Made by a program: the position numbers and the translations under genes
The notes under the pieces: model-generated
Seen by the model: the letters and a program-made list of their open reading frames with translations, nothing else
Told to the model about the DNA's origin: nothing
Databases searched by the model: none
Assembly: GCF_002119525.1 (NCBI RefSeq)
Contig: NZ_CP017916.1
Location: 2,976,001 to 3,040,000 of the forward strand
Length of the DNA stretch: 64,000 bases
Direction of reading: 5' to 3'
From: Vibrio syngnathi
Lineage (GTDB): Bacteria > Pseudomonadota > Gammaproteobacteria > Enterobacterales > Vibrionaceae
Shown here: in pieces, positions 8,915-21,134 of the stretch
How positions within the stretch are numbered: the stretch's first letter is position 1
Layout of the letters: each line of letters begins with the position of its first letter

Positions 8915-11416
8915 TTAAGACTTATCAGCCTTTGGCTTACGGCTTGCGGCGCGCTTTTTCTTCGCACGAGCTTTAGCAGCACCCGTTTTATTCGCTGGCT
9001 TTTTCTTCTTAGCTGAACCTTCGCTACTTCCATCAGGTCGTTTAGTTGGTTCAACTAAAGGCGTTGCAGGTACGCCTGGCTTATTGCTCTTCACCGCTGA
9101 ACGCTTCTTGCTTTTCGCCTTTTTCATCGCTTCTGCTGCACGCTTCTTGGCTGTTTTACCTTTACCACGCGGCTGACGATCTGTGTCTTCTAAATCAAAG
9201 TCGATTTGACGAGTTTCTAAGTTAACTGCCGAAACCTTCACTTTAACCGAATCACCCAAGCGGTAGATATTACCTGAGCTTTCACCCACTAGACGCTGAC
9301 CAACAGCATCAAATTGGTAGTAGTCATTCGCTAGCGCGGAAATATGTACCAGACCATCGATGTGCAGTTCCGTTAGACGCACGAAGAAACCGAAGCCAGT
9401 CACGTTGGCAATCACGCCATCCATCACTTCGCCAACATGGTCTTGCATGTATTCACATTTCAGCCAGTCGTTCACTTCACGCGTAGCATCATCAGCACGA
9501 CGCTCAGTCATTGAACACTGTTCGCCGTAGAAGTCCATATCATCGAAAGTGTAGTGGTAACCACCGGTTGGCGTCCAACGCTCGCTGTTACGGCCTTCTT
9601 CTTTCGCAATAAGGTACTTAATCGCACGGTGCAATAGCAAATCTGGGTAACGACGAATTGGCGAGGTAAAGTGAGCATAGCGCTTAAGAGCTAGACCAAA
9701 GTGACCCGCGTTATCCGCATTGTATACCGCTTGCTTCATTGAGCGCAGCAGCATAGTTTGGATTAACTCACGGTCTTCACGTTCGTTAATCTGTTGCATC
9801 AGTTGTGCGTAGTCTACCGGAGATGGCGACAGACCACCCTCCAGCGTTAAACCTAATTCACTTAAGAAGCTCTTGAAGCCCATTAAGCGCTCTTCACCCG
9901 GAGTATCGTGAACACGGTACAACGCAGGCTCTTTCGCTTTTTCTACGTAAGATGCAGAAGCGATATTCGCAAGAATCATACATTCTTCGATGATCTTGTG
10001 TGCATCGTTACGAATTACCGGCTCAATACGGTCAATCTTACGATCCGCATTGAAGATAAACTTAGTTTCTACCGTTTCAAATTCAATCGCACCACGTTCG
10101 TCACGCGTTTTCTTAAGCACCTTGTACATCTTATGAAGCTCTTCAAGATGTGGTACTTCTGGTTCGTAACGCTCACGTAATTCTTCATTGCCATCTAAGA
10201 TCGCGCCTACTTTGTTGTAAGTAAGACGAGCATGAGAATTCATGACTGCTTCGTAGTGCTTGTAGCCTGACAGTTTACCTTTGTCTGAGATAGTCATCTC
10301 ACACACCATACACAAACGGTCGACTTGAGGGTTCAATGAACACAAACCATTTGAAAGTACTTCTGGCAGCATTGGGACAACTTGTGACGGGAAGTATACC
10401 GAGTTACCACGGTTAATCGCTTCTTTGTCTAGAGCTGTCTCTGGGCGAACGTAGTAACTTACGTCAGCAATCGCTACCCATAGACGCCAGCCGCCGCCTT
10501 TCTTCGCTTCACAGTAAACCGCATCATCGAAGTCTCGCGCATCTTCACCATCGATAGTAACCAATGGGAGTTTGCGTAGATCAACACGTCCTTCTTTTGC
10601 TTCTTCAGGAACATGTTCACCTAGGTTTACGATTTGCTTATCTACCGCTTCAGGCCACTCTTGTGGGATCTGGTGAGTACGGATCGCGATCTGCGTTTCC
10701 ATACCCGGAGCCATATTTTCACCAAGAACTTCGGTCACTTTACCCATCATGTTACGAGAACGACCACCACGGTCCGTAATTTCAATCACAACCACATTAC
10801 CCATTCGAGCACCGCCTTTATGCTCAGTTGGGATCTGGATGTCGTGACTAATACGCGAATCATCAGCAACCACATAAGAATGGCCGTACTCTAGGAAGAA
10901 GCGACCAACAAGTGGCGTTTTACGCTCTTCAAGAACACGAACCAAACGGCCTTCACGACGACCACGCTTACTGTTGTCAGTAGGCTGAACCAATACGTAA
11001 TCACCGTGCATGATGGTTTTCATCTGATGATGCGGCAGCACGATATCGTTATCTTTACCAACACTGCCGTCTGGGCGTACCCAACCATGACCATCTTTAT
11101 GACCAATCACAAAGCCTTTAATCAATTCCATCTTCTCAGGCAATGCGTAACACTGACGACGAGTAAAGATAAGCTGTCCATCACGTTCCATTGCACGTAA
11201 ACGACGACGCAGCCCTTCATATTGTTCCTCTCCAGCCAAACCCAAAGCTTCGAATAGATCATTGCGGTTCATAGGAATATTCGCGTCTGTTAGAAACGAA
11301 ATAATGAACTCACGGCTTGGTACTGGGTTTTCGTAATTTTTCGACTCTCGGTCGGCAAAAGGATCAACAGTGGTTGTCGCTGTCGTGTTTTCTGACATTG
11401 GTGTGTTTTTTGACAT
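8915..11416 (-). CDS. rnr: Ribonuclease R
   Basis: This 833-residue 3'-5' exoribonuclease degrades structured RNA. In order: an N-terminal winged-helix region ([19 protein letters not shown]), two cold-shock-like domains, the RNB catalytic domain with [12 protein letters not shown] (metal-binding aspartates, about 285-296), an S1 domain ([20 protein letters not shown]), and a Lys/Ala-rich tail of roughly 90 residues. The second Met (MSENTT) is an alternative start. An imperfect inverted repeat lies in the leader at 11447-11477. No nsrR precedes it, unlike E. coli. Confidence 0.96.
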   Translation of the reverse strand: MSKNTPMSENTTATTTVDPFADRESKNYENPVPSREFIISFLTDANIPMNRNDLFEALGLAGEEQYEGLRRRLRAMERDGQLIFTRRQCYALPEKMELIKGFVIGHKDGHGWVRPDGSVGKDNDIVLPHHQMKTIMHGDYVLVQPTDNSKRGRREGRLVRVLEERKTPLVGRFFLEYGHSYVVADDSRISHDIQIPTEHKGGARMGNVVVIEITDRGGRSRNMMGKVTEVLGENMAPGMETQIAIRTHQIPQEWPEAVDKQIVNLGEHVPEEAKEGRVDLRKLPLVTIDGEDARDFDDAVYCEAKKGGGWRLWVAIADVSYYVRPETALDKEAINRGNSVYFPSQVVPMLPEVLSNGLCSLNPQVDRLCMVCEMTISDKGKLSGYKHYEAVMNSHARLTYNKVGAILDGNEELRERYEPEVPHLEELHKMYKVLKKTRDERGAIEFETVETKFIFNADRKIDRIEPVIRNDAHKIIEECMILANIASASYVEKAKEPALYRVHDTPGEERLMGFKSFLSELGLTLEGGLSPSPVDYAQLMQQINEREDRELIQTMLLRSMKQAVYNADNAGHFGLALKRYAHFTSPIRRYPDLLLHRAIKYLIAKEEGRNSERWTPTGGYHYTFDDMDFYGEQCSMTERRADDATREVNDWLKCEYMQDHVGEVMDGVIANVTGFGFFVRLTELHIDGLVHISALANDYYQFDAVGQRLVGESSGNIYRLGDSVKVKVSAVNLETRQIDFDLEDTDRQPRGKGKTAKKRAAEAMKKAKSKKRSAVKSNKPGVPATPLVEPTKRPDGSSEGSAKKKKPANKTGAAKARAKKKRAASRKPKADKS

Positions 11417-11446
11417 AGGCGGGCCTGCTTAAGCAAGGAAGGTATA

Positions 11447-11477
11447 TTACCCCTAGTATATCTGATGCTAGAGGTAA
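11447..11477. repeat. Inverted repeat in the rnr/amidohydrolase intergenic region
   Basis: TTACCCCTAG and CTAGAGGTAA form a 10-bp inverted repeat with one mismatch around 11 bases, 31 bp upstream of the rnr start. No T-run follows, so an operator or leader hairpin is likelier than a terminator. Confidence 0.4.
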
Positions 11478-11665
11478 GCTACAGATATGCTTTGGAAAAG
11501 CCTAAAATAACCTAAGATTGATACATATCTTCACTTTGTGAAACATCACTTCATAGACACGGACCATCATCAAAATTTCAAGCAAACGATAAAACAAACG
11601 TTTGCGCCATGAATGAAATACACTATTATCCACACACTTTAACAACACCTGTTCTGAGTATTGAT

Positions 11666-13075
11666 ATGAAACTAAAACGCACCCTATTGGCTTCAGCAAT
11701 GGCAAGCCTAGCTCTATTTCCATTTGCGAGTTCAGCAATGGAAAAAGCTGACCTGATGATAACCGATGCTATGGTTCTAACCATGGACCAAGAAAAAACG
11801 GTTTACGAGAGCGGCACTGTTGTCGTCAAAGACAACAAAATCATTGCGGTTGGCGATGCTTCGCTAGAGAAGCAGTACCAAGCTAAACAAGTGCTAGACG
11901 TTAATGGCGATATCGTCATGCCGGGTCTCATCAATACTCATACTCACGTATCGATGACGGTTTTCCGTTCGTTGGCCGATGATGTGCCTGATCGCTTGCA
12001 CCGCTACATCTTCCCACTTGAAGCTAAGTTAGTATCTCGCGATATGGTTCGTATAGGCGCTAACCTTGGTAACGTTGAAATGGTAAAAGGTGGCGTAACC
12101 ACTTACGCTGATATGTACTATTTTGAAGACGAAGTCGCTAAAACTGTTGATAAAATTGGTATGCGTGCTGTGTTAGGCGAAACAGTAATCAAATTCCCAG
12201 TAGCTGATGCAGCAAACGCGGAAGAAGGTATTAAATACGCTTTAAACTTCATTGAAGAATATAAAGATCACCCGCGTATTACGCCTGCATTTGCTCCTCA
12301 CGCCCCTTACACCAACACAACAGAAGTCCTTCAAAAAGTAGCAAAGCTTTCTCTAGAACTTGATGTTCCAGTAATGATTCACTTAGCTGAATCTCATCGT
12401 GAAGAAGAAAAAATTGCAAAACGAGCTGAAGGTTTATCTCCGGTTCAATACATGGACAGCATTGGTGCACTAAACAAAAACTTAGTTGGCGCACACATGA
12501 TCCTAGTAGACGATCATGATATCGAGCTAGTGAAAAAATCAGATATGGGCGTGGCTCATAACATGAGTGCCAACATCAAGTCGGCAAAAGGCGTATCACC
12601 TGCGCTTAAGATGTATGACGAAAATGTACGTATCGGTTTAGGTACTGATGGCCCAATGTCTGGTAACACATTGAGCACCATTGATGAGTTCAACCAAGTC
12701 GCTAAGGTTCACAAGCTAGTTAATAAAGATCGTGCTGCAATGCCGCCGATCAAAGTGATCGACATGGCGACAATGGGCGCAGCAAAAGCACTACACATGG
12801 AAGATAAGATCGGTTCTCTTGAATCAGGCAAGCTAGCCGACATCATAGTGATCGACACCAAGGCGCCAAACATGGTTCCGGTATACAACCCATACTCAGC
12901 ATTAGTTTACTCAGCTAACTCGGGGAACGTTCGCCACACCATCGTTGACGGCAAGATCATCATGCAAGATCGCGACATGCTAACGGTCGATGAAGATCAA
13001 ATTCGCCAAGAAGCACTCGATTTCACCAAAGTCGTTCGTAAGACGGTAATTGAATCTGGTGAAGTTGTTCAGTAA
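11666..13075 (+). CDS. Exported amidohydrolase (MtaD/TRZ-ATZ-like deaminase family)
   Basis: This metal-dependent amidohydrolase resembles S-adenosylhomocysteine/methylthioadenosine deaminases and other TRZ/ATZ-family enzymes. Metal ligands are visible: HTHVSM at about 92-97, HLAESHREE near 210, and GTDGPMSGN near 330. The upstream frame reaches 11609, but the ATG at 11666 gives MKLKRTLLASAMASLALFPF with a cleavage site after ASSA, a clear signal peptide. That predicts a periplasmic enzyme, which is unusual for the nucleoside deaminases of this family. It is single, divergent from rnr, with its own terminator. The substrate cannot be read from sequence. Confidence 0.82.
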   Translation: MKLKRTLLASAMASLALFPFASSAMEKADLMITDAMVLTMDQEKTVYESGTVVVKDNKIIAVGDASLEKQYQAKQVLDVNGDIVMPGLINTHTHVSMTVFRSLADDVPDRLHRYIFPLEAKLVSRDMVRIGANLGNVEMVKGGVTTYADMYYFEDEVAKTVDKIGMRAVLGETVIKFPVADAANAEEGIKYALNFIEEYKDHPRITPAFAPHAPYTNTTEVLQKVAKLSLELDVPVMIHLAESHREEEKIAKRAEGLSPVQYMDSIGALNKNLVGAHMILVDDHDIELVKKSDMGVAHNMSANIKSAKGVSPALKMYDENVRIGLGTDGPMSGNTLSTIDEFNQVAKVHKLVNKDRAAMPPIKVIDMATMGAAKALHMEDKIGSLESGKLADIIVIDTKAPNMVPVYNPYSALVYSANSGNVRHTIVDGKIIMQDRDMLTVDEDQIRQEALDFTKVVRKTVIESGEVVQ

Positions 13076-13112
13076 CGTCATCGAATGAAATAAACGGCTT
13101 TCCGTTCAGATC

Positions 13113-13151
13113 AAAAAAGGCCTCATGGGTATTTACCTATGAGGCCTTTTT
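13113..13151 (+). terminator. Terminator after the amidohydrolase gene
   Basis: The stem AAAAAGGCCTCAT/ATGAGGCCTTTTT has an internal ACC/GGT extension and a T-run, 38 bp after the stop codon. It is near-symmetrical and could act on both strands. Confidence 0.85.
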
Positions 13152-13228
13152 ATATCGATCTTTCTATATCAAGACAGATGATTAACGAGTGCAGTTGTTA
13201 ATCATTAACTCTAATCTACTATTGGATC

Positions 13229-13864
13229 TTACCAGAAGACATCTCGACGTTTTGCTCGAGCGATAATGTTGTCAGGCATTCTCCGCTCTAAACCGCTTCG
13301 AAGCACAGTAATACGCTTATGTTGCCTTTGATCCGCTGTCACCGAGTTATATAACCAACGGTAAGCATCTTCATAATCCAACGGGCTGCCATAGTCACGT
13401 AACAAGAGTTCTGCTAAGTGGATGCTTGCACTTAAGTTACCCATCGAGGCGGCTTCACGTAAATACGGGATCGCACGCTCTTTGTCTTGTTGCACCAAAG
13501 TGCCAAGAGAATAATAACGTCCTAACTGCTCGAGTGCCGCTGGTAAACCTTGATGTGCTGCGTTTTCCATATAGTAAAGACCAAGCTCTACATCTTGCGG
13601 AACACACACACCCCAAGCCAACATATCACCGTATAAAAACTCATAAGAAGGCAAGCTAATACGCGTTGCACGAGCAACGATATCTTCAACTAACTGGCAC
13701 TTATCAGCTTTCACTCGCTCTAGGTGTTGATTATTCTCGATTAAATTAATCAGTTCAGCTTCAGTATATATTGGAACGGGCTCTCCCACATCAGCCAAAT
13801 CTGCATGACTCAAGGGTGAGCTCAGCGCCACTATCAATGAAGCTGCTACAATTCGTAACTTCAT
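13229..13864 (-). CDS. motX: Sodium-driven polar flagellar motor protein MotX
   Basis: This 211-residue exported protein has a signal peptide (about 1-21) and Sel1-like repeats, for example GLYYMENAAHQGLPAALEQL (about 98-117) and AIPYLREAASMGNLSASIHL. Length, signal peptide, CQLVEDI and the WGVCVPQDVELGLYY segment agree with Vibrio MotX, which forms the T-ring with MotY and recruits the PomAB stator to the basal body. It lies between purA and rnr, as in other Vibrio. The region upstream of the ATG has an ACAGATAA element that could be a weak sigma-28 -10 box; this is uncertain. Confidence 0.9.
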   Translation of the reverse strand: MKLRIVAASLIVALSSPLSHADLADVGEPVPIYTEAELINLIENNQHLERVKADKCQLVEDIVARATRISLPSYEFLYGDMLAWGVCVPQDVELGLYYMENAAHQGLPAALEQLGRYYSLGTLVQQDKERAIPYLREAASMGNLSASIHLAELLLRDYGSPLDYEDAYRWLYNSVTADQRQHKRITVLRSGLERRMPDNIIARAKRRDVFW

Positions 13865-14182
13865 ACCTGCACTCTATTATCTGTCGTTAAAGTTATCTAT
13901 TGAGGGCAGCAGACGATTTCTGCACGCACCAAAATAGGGTGAACTTCACTTTCCATGATATCTGTATCGGCAATAACCTTGACGGCTTTAGACAAAACTT
14001 GCCGCTAATGGGCAATATTTTGCCATATGGCGTTCAAAAGATCATCACGAACGGCTTCGTTTTCAAATTGCAGGTATTAAAAAGCCGACTTAATAAAGTC
14101 GGCTTTTAGAAAACTATTTCATTATCAGAGCACTTTAATTACCCATAATAGGGTTAGTGCTGTGGTAATCACTCAGCGGGCA
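13865..14182. other. Intergenic region between motX and purA
   Basis: The 318-bp gap holds the motX promoter side and the purA terminator (14078-14107). A 69-codon open frame at 13900-14109 has no ribosome-binding site, runs into the terminator and has no family likeness, so I call no gene here. Confidence 0.6.
14078..14107 (-). terminator. purA terminator
   Basis: AAAAGCCGACTT and AAGTCGGCTTTT form a perfect 12-bp stem with a 4-base loop and T residues on the minus strand, 76 bp after the purA stop. Confidence 0.85.
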
Positions 14183-15520
<1,338 letters not shown>

Positions 15521-15671
15521 TTAAAAATGGATTCTAGCACTGAATCACACTTCTTGCAGTCACTTTTTGTTCATAAACGTTAATGCTGTACAAAAATAAA
15601 CCAGCAATCACTGAGGGCAGATGTACAAAGATACTGATATCATAGTGTTTTCACAGACAAAAGGCAGAACC

Positions 15672-15860
15672 ATGTCTAATTCTATCTGGCTCGCAATCGG
15701 GCTTGTTCTTATCGTCGAAGGGCTTGGACCCTTGATTGCACCCAACGGCTGGAGAAACATGGTTGCTCAATTAAGCCAACAGCCAGACTCTCAACTGCGC
15801 CGTATTGGCGGCTGCCTTGTGGTTGCTGGTGCTGTTATCGCTTTCATGACCTACCGTTAG
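15672..15860 (+). CDS. yjeT: DUF2065 (YjeT-like) small membrane protein
   Basis: A 62-residue inner-membrane protein is predicted from the ATG at 15672. It has two hydrophobic segments, IWLAIGLVLIVEGLGPLIAP (5-24) and GGCLVVAGAVIAFMT (about 46-60), and the RIGG joint typical of DUF2065. The frame runs back to 15621, but the shorter start fits the family. In E. coli yjeT lies between hflC and purA on the same strand; here the location is kept but the gene points the opposite way. Function is unknown. Confidence 0.75.
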   Translation: MSNSIWLAIGLVLIVEGLGPLIAPNGWRNMVAQLSQQPDSQLRRIGGCLVVAGAVIAFMTYR

Positions 15861-15942
15861 GTTTTCTCAAAGTACGGAGCTGTCACTACGACTTCCCTCG
15901 AAGATTCAATGGTCAACCTGCAGTCTTCAACGAATAGAAAAC

Positions 15943-15971
15943 AAAAAGGCTCCCATCATGGGGAGCCTTTT
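15943..15971 (-). terminator. Terminator of the hfq-hflXKC operon
   Basis: The stem AAAAGGCTCCC/GGGAGCCTTTT has a short loop, 44 bp beyond the hflC stop. It also separates hflC from the convergent yjeT-like gene. Confidence 0.85.
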
Positions 15972-16014
15972 GATTTTTAGGTACTTAGCTAATTTGATGA
16001 ATTAACGCATCAGC

Positions 16015-16992
16015 TTATTTTGCTGGAGCACCGCTTGCTTGATTCATGTATTGGAAGAAGTCAGTCTTCGGATCCAGTACTAGAATGTCGCTCTTATCGC
16101 TAAATGATGTCTCATAAGCTTGCAGTGAACGCATGAAGCCATAGAACTCAGGATCTTTACTGTACACATCAGAATAGATCTTCGCTGCTTCTGCATCAGC
16201 ATCACCACGAGTGATTCGAGCTGTACGGTCAGCTTCAGCAAGAACTGTTGCCACTTCTAGCTCAGCTTGAGCACGGATAACTTCCGCTTTCTCACGACCC
16301 TGTGAACGGTGTCTACGAGCAACCGACTCACGCTCTGCACGCATACGGCGGTAGATAGATTCACTGATTTCGTCAGGAAGGTTAATCTTCTTCATTCGGA
16401 AATCAACAACTTCAACACCTAAATCAGCCATCGCACTTTCTGCCGTTCCAGACAAAACGTTTTCCATGATCTTATCGCGTTCGCCATCAACTTCTAGTGC
16501 TTCTGCAGCCGCTACCGTTGTGACGACTTCGCTATCAGCAGAGTCTGGCAGGATGTCCTTATTACGAGGGCCTGATACGATCTGCTTAATTTCACGAGAA
16601 CCAATTTCAGAACGAAGAACATCTGTCACTTTACGCTCAAGAAGTGCTTCTGCCGTCATGATATTACCGCCGCCAGTACTCAGGTAAAAACGTCCAAAAT
16701 CAGCAATACGCCATTTTGCGTAGGTATCAATTAGAACGTCTTTTTTCTCTGATGTTACGAAACGGTCAGAACGACCATCCATCGTTTGAATACGAGCATC
16801 AAGTACTTTTACGCGATCAAACATAGGCAGTTTAAAGTGCAGGCCTGGTTCATAGATTCGTGATACGCCGTTGTCATCGAGAACTCGACCAAAACGAATT
16901 ACCATGCCACGTTCGCCTTCTTGAATCACAAATAGTGACATCAATAGAAGGGCAATCGTCACAACTAATACAGGGATCATTAATTTACGCAT
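16015..16992 (-). CDS. hflC: HflC, FtsH protease modulator (SPFH family)
   Basis: HflC forms with HflK the inner-membrane HflKC complex that surrounds FtsH. The 325-residue protein has an N-terminal membrane anchor (LMIPVLVVTIALLLMSLFVI), then a band-7/SPFH domain (VIRFGRVLDDNG...) and a helical segment rich in Glu, Arg and Ala (RAERESVARRHRSQGREKAE). It starts 2 bp after the hflK stop, so the two are translationally coupled. Confidence 0.96.
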   Translation of the reverse strand: MRKLMIPVLVVTIALLLMSLFVIQEGERGMVIRFGRVLDDNGVSRIYEPGLHFKLPMFDRVKVLDARIQTMDGRSDRFVTSEKKDVLIDTYAKWRIADFGRFYLSTGGGNIMTAEALLERKVTDVLRSEIGSREIKQIVSGPRNKDILPDSADSEVVTTVAAAEALEVDGERDKIMENVLSGTAESAMADLGVEVVDFRMKKINLPDEISESIYRRMRAERESVARRHRSQGREKAEVIRAQAELEVATVLAEADRTARITRGDADAEAAKIYSDVYSKDPEFYGFMRSLQAYETSFSDKSDILVLDPKTDFFQYMNQASGAPAK

Positions 16993-16994
16993 TA

Positions 16995-18197
16995 TTAGTA
17001 TCTCCCTTGGCGTGAACTGTCTGAACGAGTTTGAGTGCTAGACTTTGGATCCGCTTGAGTTTCTAACTCAATTTGATCGTAAGTTGATGATGCTTTTGCA
17101 GGGCGAGTGCCCGACTGAGAACCACCTTGTGCGCCTAGCTTATCAATTGGTAGGTATAGCAAGTTACCGCTTGATTCAGAATCAATCAGGACCTTCGATG
17201 TGCTTGAGTACACTTTTTCCATTGTATCAAGATACATACGGTTACGTGTTACTTCAGGAGCTGCTTGGTATTCAGGTAGCAGTTTCTCGAACTGAGCCAC
17301 TTGACCTAGAGCACCATTAACTGTGCGCTCTGAGTAACCCACCGCTTCTTTCTTCAAACGCTCAGCACGACCTGTGGCTTTTGGAAGAATGTCATTTCGG
17401 TAAGCTTCAGCTTCACGTTCGAAACGCTCTTCATCCTCACGAGCCGCGATAGCATCATCAAATGCATCTTTCACTTGCTCAGGTGGACGTGCTGACTGGA
17501 AGTTCACATCAACAATCAGAATACCCATGTCGTAGCTATCAATAATACGGTTCAACGTTTCTTGAGTGCTTTGACGAATCTGTTGACGACCACTTGTCAG
17601 GATACTATCCATTAGTGAGTCACCAATTACCGCACGAAGCGCAGAATCGGTTGCTTGGCGTAAACTGTCGTCGGCATTCGTTACACGATACAAGTACTTG
17701 TATGGGTCAGAAACACGGTATTGAACACCCATTTCAACGGTCACAACGTTTTCATCTTTCGTTAGCATCGTGCCAGCAGCACGTAGAGAACGAATCGCTT
17801 GAACGTTTACTAGTTGCTCATCTTTGATTTCATCGATGAAGCGTGGGTGCCAGTTAAGACCAGGCTCTTCGATACGGTCGAACTGACCCAATCGAAGTAC
17901 TACTGCTCTTTCTGCTTCGCCAACGGTGTAGAAACCAGCGAAGAACCAGATAGCAATCGCAATAACGGCAATGACACCAAAGCCAATTGCACCGCCACCA
18001 CCAATAGATGGTCCGTTACCGCTACCACCCTTTTTACCAAACTTGCCACCTAACTTTTGACTTAGTTTACTAAACACTTCGTCTAGATCTGGCGGTCCTT
18101 GATCTCGGCCGCCGCGATTATTGTTCTTACCCCAAGGGTCGTTATCGCGGCCGTTATTATCGCCGTTGTTGTTATTTCCAGGCTCATTCCACGCCAT
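16995..18197 (-). CDS. hflK: HflK, FtsH protease modulator (SPFH family)
   Basis: HflK is the partner of HflC. The 400-residue protein begins with a Gly/Asn-rich cytoplasmic tail (GNNNNGDNNGRDNDPWGK), has one membrane span (IGFGVIAVIAIAIWFFAGFY, about 72-91), then the SPFH domain (ERAVVLRLGQFDRIEEPGLN) and a long coiled region. The C-terminus is Ser/Gln-rich. It sits 26 bp after hflX in the superoperon. Confidence 0.96.
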   Translation of the reverse strand: MAWNEPGNNNNGDNNGRDNDPWGKNNNRGGRDQGPPDLDEVFSKLSQKLGGKFGKKGGSGNGPSIGGGGAIGFGVIAVIAIAIWFFAGFYTVGEAERAVVLRLGQFDRIEEPGLNWHPRFIDEIKDEQLVNVQAIRSLRAAGTMLTKDENVVTVEMGVQYRVSDPYKYLYRVTNADDSLRQATDSALRAVIGDSLMDSILTSGRQQIRQSTQETLNRIIDSYDMGILIVDVNFQSARPPEQVKDAFDDAIAAREDEERFEREAEAYRNDILPKATGRAERLKKEAVGYSERTVNGALGQVAQFEKLLPEYQAAPEVTRNRMYLDTMEKVYSSTSKVLIDSESSGNLLYLPIDKLGAQGGSQSGTRPAKASSTYDQIELETQADPKSSTQTRSDSSRQGRY

Positions 18198-18223
18198 TAG
18201 AAAACTCCATCATTGATATGACG

Positions 18224-19531
18224 TTATACTGTAGCAGTCTCTTTGGTAACGATAAAGTCACCTAAGAGCGCCCCTTCTCTTTTTTCGAGTTTAGACCAAT
18301 CTATTTGTTGCATTCTAATATCTATCAACAAGTTACCATTGTCATCATATTCTTCCTGTTGAATACATTTCATCTCAAAGAATAAGCTACGAATACGGCC
18401 CTGATGTTGATGTGGAATACACAACCGGAATTGAACCATCTGACTCGCTAAACGCTCAGTTAAAGCTTCAAACAGCAGTTCAATACCTTCTCCTTCCATT
18501 GCAGAAACCCAAACAGCGCGTGGTGCGCCCTCTTCGTCTCTTTCAATTCGAGGTTTTTGGTCTTCCATGCAGTCAATTTTGTTCATAACTACAAGGGTTG
18601 GCACTTCATGAGCATCGATTTCTTCTAATACTTCATGAACAGCCTGAATGTTCTCACGAAAACGGTCATCACTGGCATCAACAACATGTAACAAAATGTC
18701 AGCTTCCTGCGTCTCTTGTAACGTAGCCTTGAACGCAGCGACCAAGTCGTGTGGTAGATGACGGATAAAACCTACGGTATCTGCGAGAATTGCAGGCCCG
18801 ACATCTGCCAATTCAATCTTACGTAGTGTTGGGTCTAAGGTTGCAAACAGTTGGTCTGCCGCATAAACACCAGCACTTGTGATGCGATTGAAAAGTGTTG
18901 ATTTCCCCGCGTTGGTATAACCAACCAAAGAAATTGTTGGGATTTCAGCTCGATTACGAGCACGTCGTCCTTGTTCACGCTGCTTAGCCACTTTCGCTAA
19001 ACGACGTAATATTGCCTTTATACGGTCACGCAACAAACGTCGATCGGTTTCCAGTTGAGTTTCACCTGGACCACGAAGACCAATACCACCTTTCTGCCTT
19101 TCAAGGTGAGTCCAACCACGAATCAATCGAGTAGAGATATGACGAAGCTGAGCGAGCTCAACTTGTAGCTTACCTTCATGAGTTCGCGCACGTTGTGCAA
19201 AGATATCTAAGATCAAACCCGTGCGATCTATCACACGACATTTACACAATTGCTCGAGGTTTCGCTCTTGGGCAGGAGAGAGGGAGTGGTTAAAAATCAC
19301 AATTTCAGCACCGGTTAGCTGAACAGCTTGTGCGATTTCTAGGGCTTTACCTTCTCCAACGTAGTATTTAGGGAGTGGGGATTGTCGGCTACCAGTAATC
19401 ACTTGTAGCGTTTCTACCCCCGCTGAGGAGACCAGCATTTCACATTCGCTCAGGTCTTCCCATTCTCCCTCTTGCGTGAAGTTGATATGAACAAGTACGG
19501 CTCGCTCGCCGGATTCATAACGGTCAAACAA
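18224..19531 (-). CDS. hflX: Ribosome-associated GTPase HflX
   Basis: HflX binds stalled 70S or 50S particles and splits them. The 435-residue protein has the N-terminal HflX domain, an arginine-rich coiled link (LRRLAKVAKQREQGRRARNR), then a GTPase domain with SLVGYTNAGKSTLFN (G1, about 201-215), DTVGFIRHLPHDLV (G3) and VMNKID (G4). The start codon is TTG at 19531, preceded by a good AAGGAG site, and no better in-frame ATG exists. It lies 44 bp after hfq. Confidence 0.95.
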   Translation of the reverse strand: MFDRYESGERAVLVHINFTQEGEWEDLSECEMLVSSAGVETLQVITGSRQSPLPKYYVGEGKALEIAQAVQLTGAEIVIFNHSLSPAQERNLEQLCKCRVIDRTGLILDIFAQRARTHEGKLQVELAQLRHISTRLIRGWTHLERQKGGIGLRGPGETQLETDRRLLRDRIKAILRRLAKVAKQREQGRRARNRAEIPTISLVGYTNAGKSTLFNRITSAGVYAADQLFATLDPTLRKIELADVGPAILADTVGFIRHLPHDLVAAFKATLQETQEADILLHVVDASDDRFRENIQAVHEVLEEIDAHEVPTLVVMNKIDCMEDQKPRIERDEEGAPRAVWVSAMEGEGIELLFEALTERLASQMVQFRLCIPHQHQGRIRSLFFEMKCIQQEEYDDNGNLLIDIRMQQIDWSKLEKREGALLGDFIVTKETATV

Positions 19532-19575
19532 GCAACCAACTCCTTATTACAGCGCAAGCTGTATCAATTGAACGA

Positions 19576-19872
<297 letters not shown>

Positions 19873-19928
19873 TTATTTAGCTAGTGGTGCACAAAAAGGT
19901 GCGGCCTTTGCATCTGAGCTAAACGAAT

Positions 19929-19995
19929 AAAAAAACTCCGTTGTTATTGAAAGGCTGTGATTTTTTAAAAGCCTCAATAACGGATCCTTCCGGAG
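19929..19995 (-). terminator. Long hairpin terminator/attenuator between miaA and hfq
   Basis: On the minus strand CTCCG (19991-19995 side) and CGGAG close an inner stem formed by GTTATTGA-type arms and AGCC/GGCT, followed directly by seven T (TTTTTTT). It lies 40 bp after the miaA stop, inside the superoperon, so it should partly uncouple hfq from miaA. Confidence 0.65.
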
Positions 19996-20034
19996 TATAT
20001 TCACGCAAAAGCGATCACATTATACACAGCAATA

Positions 20035-20967
20035 CTAATCAGATGCTATTGCATCTGAAAGAGTTTCTAACGCCTGTTCAATGTTCTCGCTATCCAACCA
20101 AGTTAAATCATCCCAACTGCGTAACCAGGTGATTTGTCGCTTGGCCAATTGACGGGTTGCGCAGACACCACGGAAAACCGCTTCGTCTAAATCGCAATTC
20201 CCATCTAAATAATCCCACATCTGCCTATAACCAACGCATCGGATCGATGGCAGTTCAGGGTGAAGATCTTCTCTGGCGTACAACGCTTTCATTTCATCTT
20301 CAAATCCCGCTTCTATCATCTTCTCGAAACGCAGCTCAATGCGGCGATGGAGTTCTTTCCTTTCCTTGGGAGCTATTGCAAATTGTTTTACACGAAATGG
20401 CAGGCTATCGCCTTTCGTTTGAGTTAGCTCTGTTAATGTTTTACCCGAAATTCGGTAAACTTCCAATGCCCTTGAAAGCCTTTGTGGATCATTTGGGTGT
20501 ATTCTTTCAGCGGATACGGGATCTATCTCTCTTAATTGATCATGCAAAGCTTGCCAACCTTGCTCGATAGATTCCGCTTCAATCTGCTTGCGTATCTCTT
20601 GATCCGCAGCGGGCAATGGCGATAAACCTTCCAACAATGCTTTGTAGTACAGCATTGTGCCACCAACAAGTAGCGGGATTTTACCTTCCGCTACAATCTT
20701 ATTCATTTCACTGATCGCATCACGACGAAAATCAGCCGCAGAATACGCTTCGCTTGGATCGAGAATATCAATCAAGCGATGAGGCGCGAGCGCGAGCTCT
20801 TCTGCATCCGGCTTAGCAGTACCAATATCCATATCTTTGTAGATTAGCGCCGAATCGACACTGATGATCTCTACCGGGTATTTCTGACGCAAGCGAATAG
20901 CTAAATCTGTTTTACCTGATGCCGTAGGCCCCATTAAAAACAACGCTAAAGGTAATTTTTCAGTCAT
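20035..20967 (-). CDS. miaA: tRNA dimethylallyltransferase
   Basis: MiaA adds a dimethylallyl group to A37 of tRNAs that read UNN codons. The 310-residue protein has the P-loop [12 protein letters not shown] (13-24), [20 protein letters not shown] with the DSxxxY motif (34-53), [18 protein letters not shown] (about 63-80) and the [14 protein letters not shown] region (about 102-115). It lies between mutL and hfq. Confidence 0.97.
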   Translation of the reverse strand: MTEKLPLALFLMGPTASGKTDLAIRLRQKYPVEIISVDSALIYKDMDIGTAKPDAEELALAPHRLIDILDPSEAYSAADFRRDAISEMNKIVAEGKIPLLVGGTMLYYKALLEGLSPLPAADQEIRKQIEAESIEQGWQALHDQLREIDPVSAERIHPNDPQRLSRALEVYRISGKTLTELTQTKGDSLPFRVKQFAIAPKERKELHRRIELRFEKMIEAGFEDEMKALYAREDLHPELPSIRCVGYRQMWDYLDGNCDLDEAVFRGVCATRQLAKRQITWLRSWDDLTWLDSENIEQALETLSDAIASD

Positions 20968-21134
20968 GATATTTTGTATTTATTTCTCTGTTAGAGCACT
21001 TAATTAAAAGGCTTCATGTCGCGATACACTTGTCTACTAAGAAAAGCCTCATCGCAACAGTTAAATCGTAAACAGCCGAAGCCGTAAATAAGCTTAATTT
21101 ATCTAAAACTCAGCTGTGCAAATTCACCTACAAA

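Noticed and set aside
10564..11200. Several plus-strand frames inside rnr
   Set aside because: They are antisense shadows of a strongly conserved gene.
13900..14109. A 69-codon frame between motX and purA
   Set aside because: It has no ribosome-binding site, ends in the purA terminator and resembles no known family.
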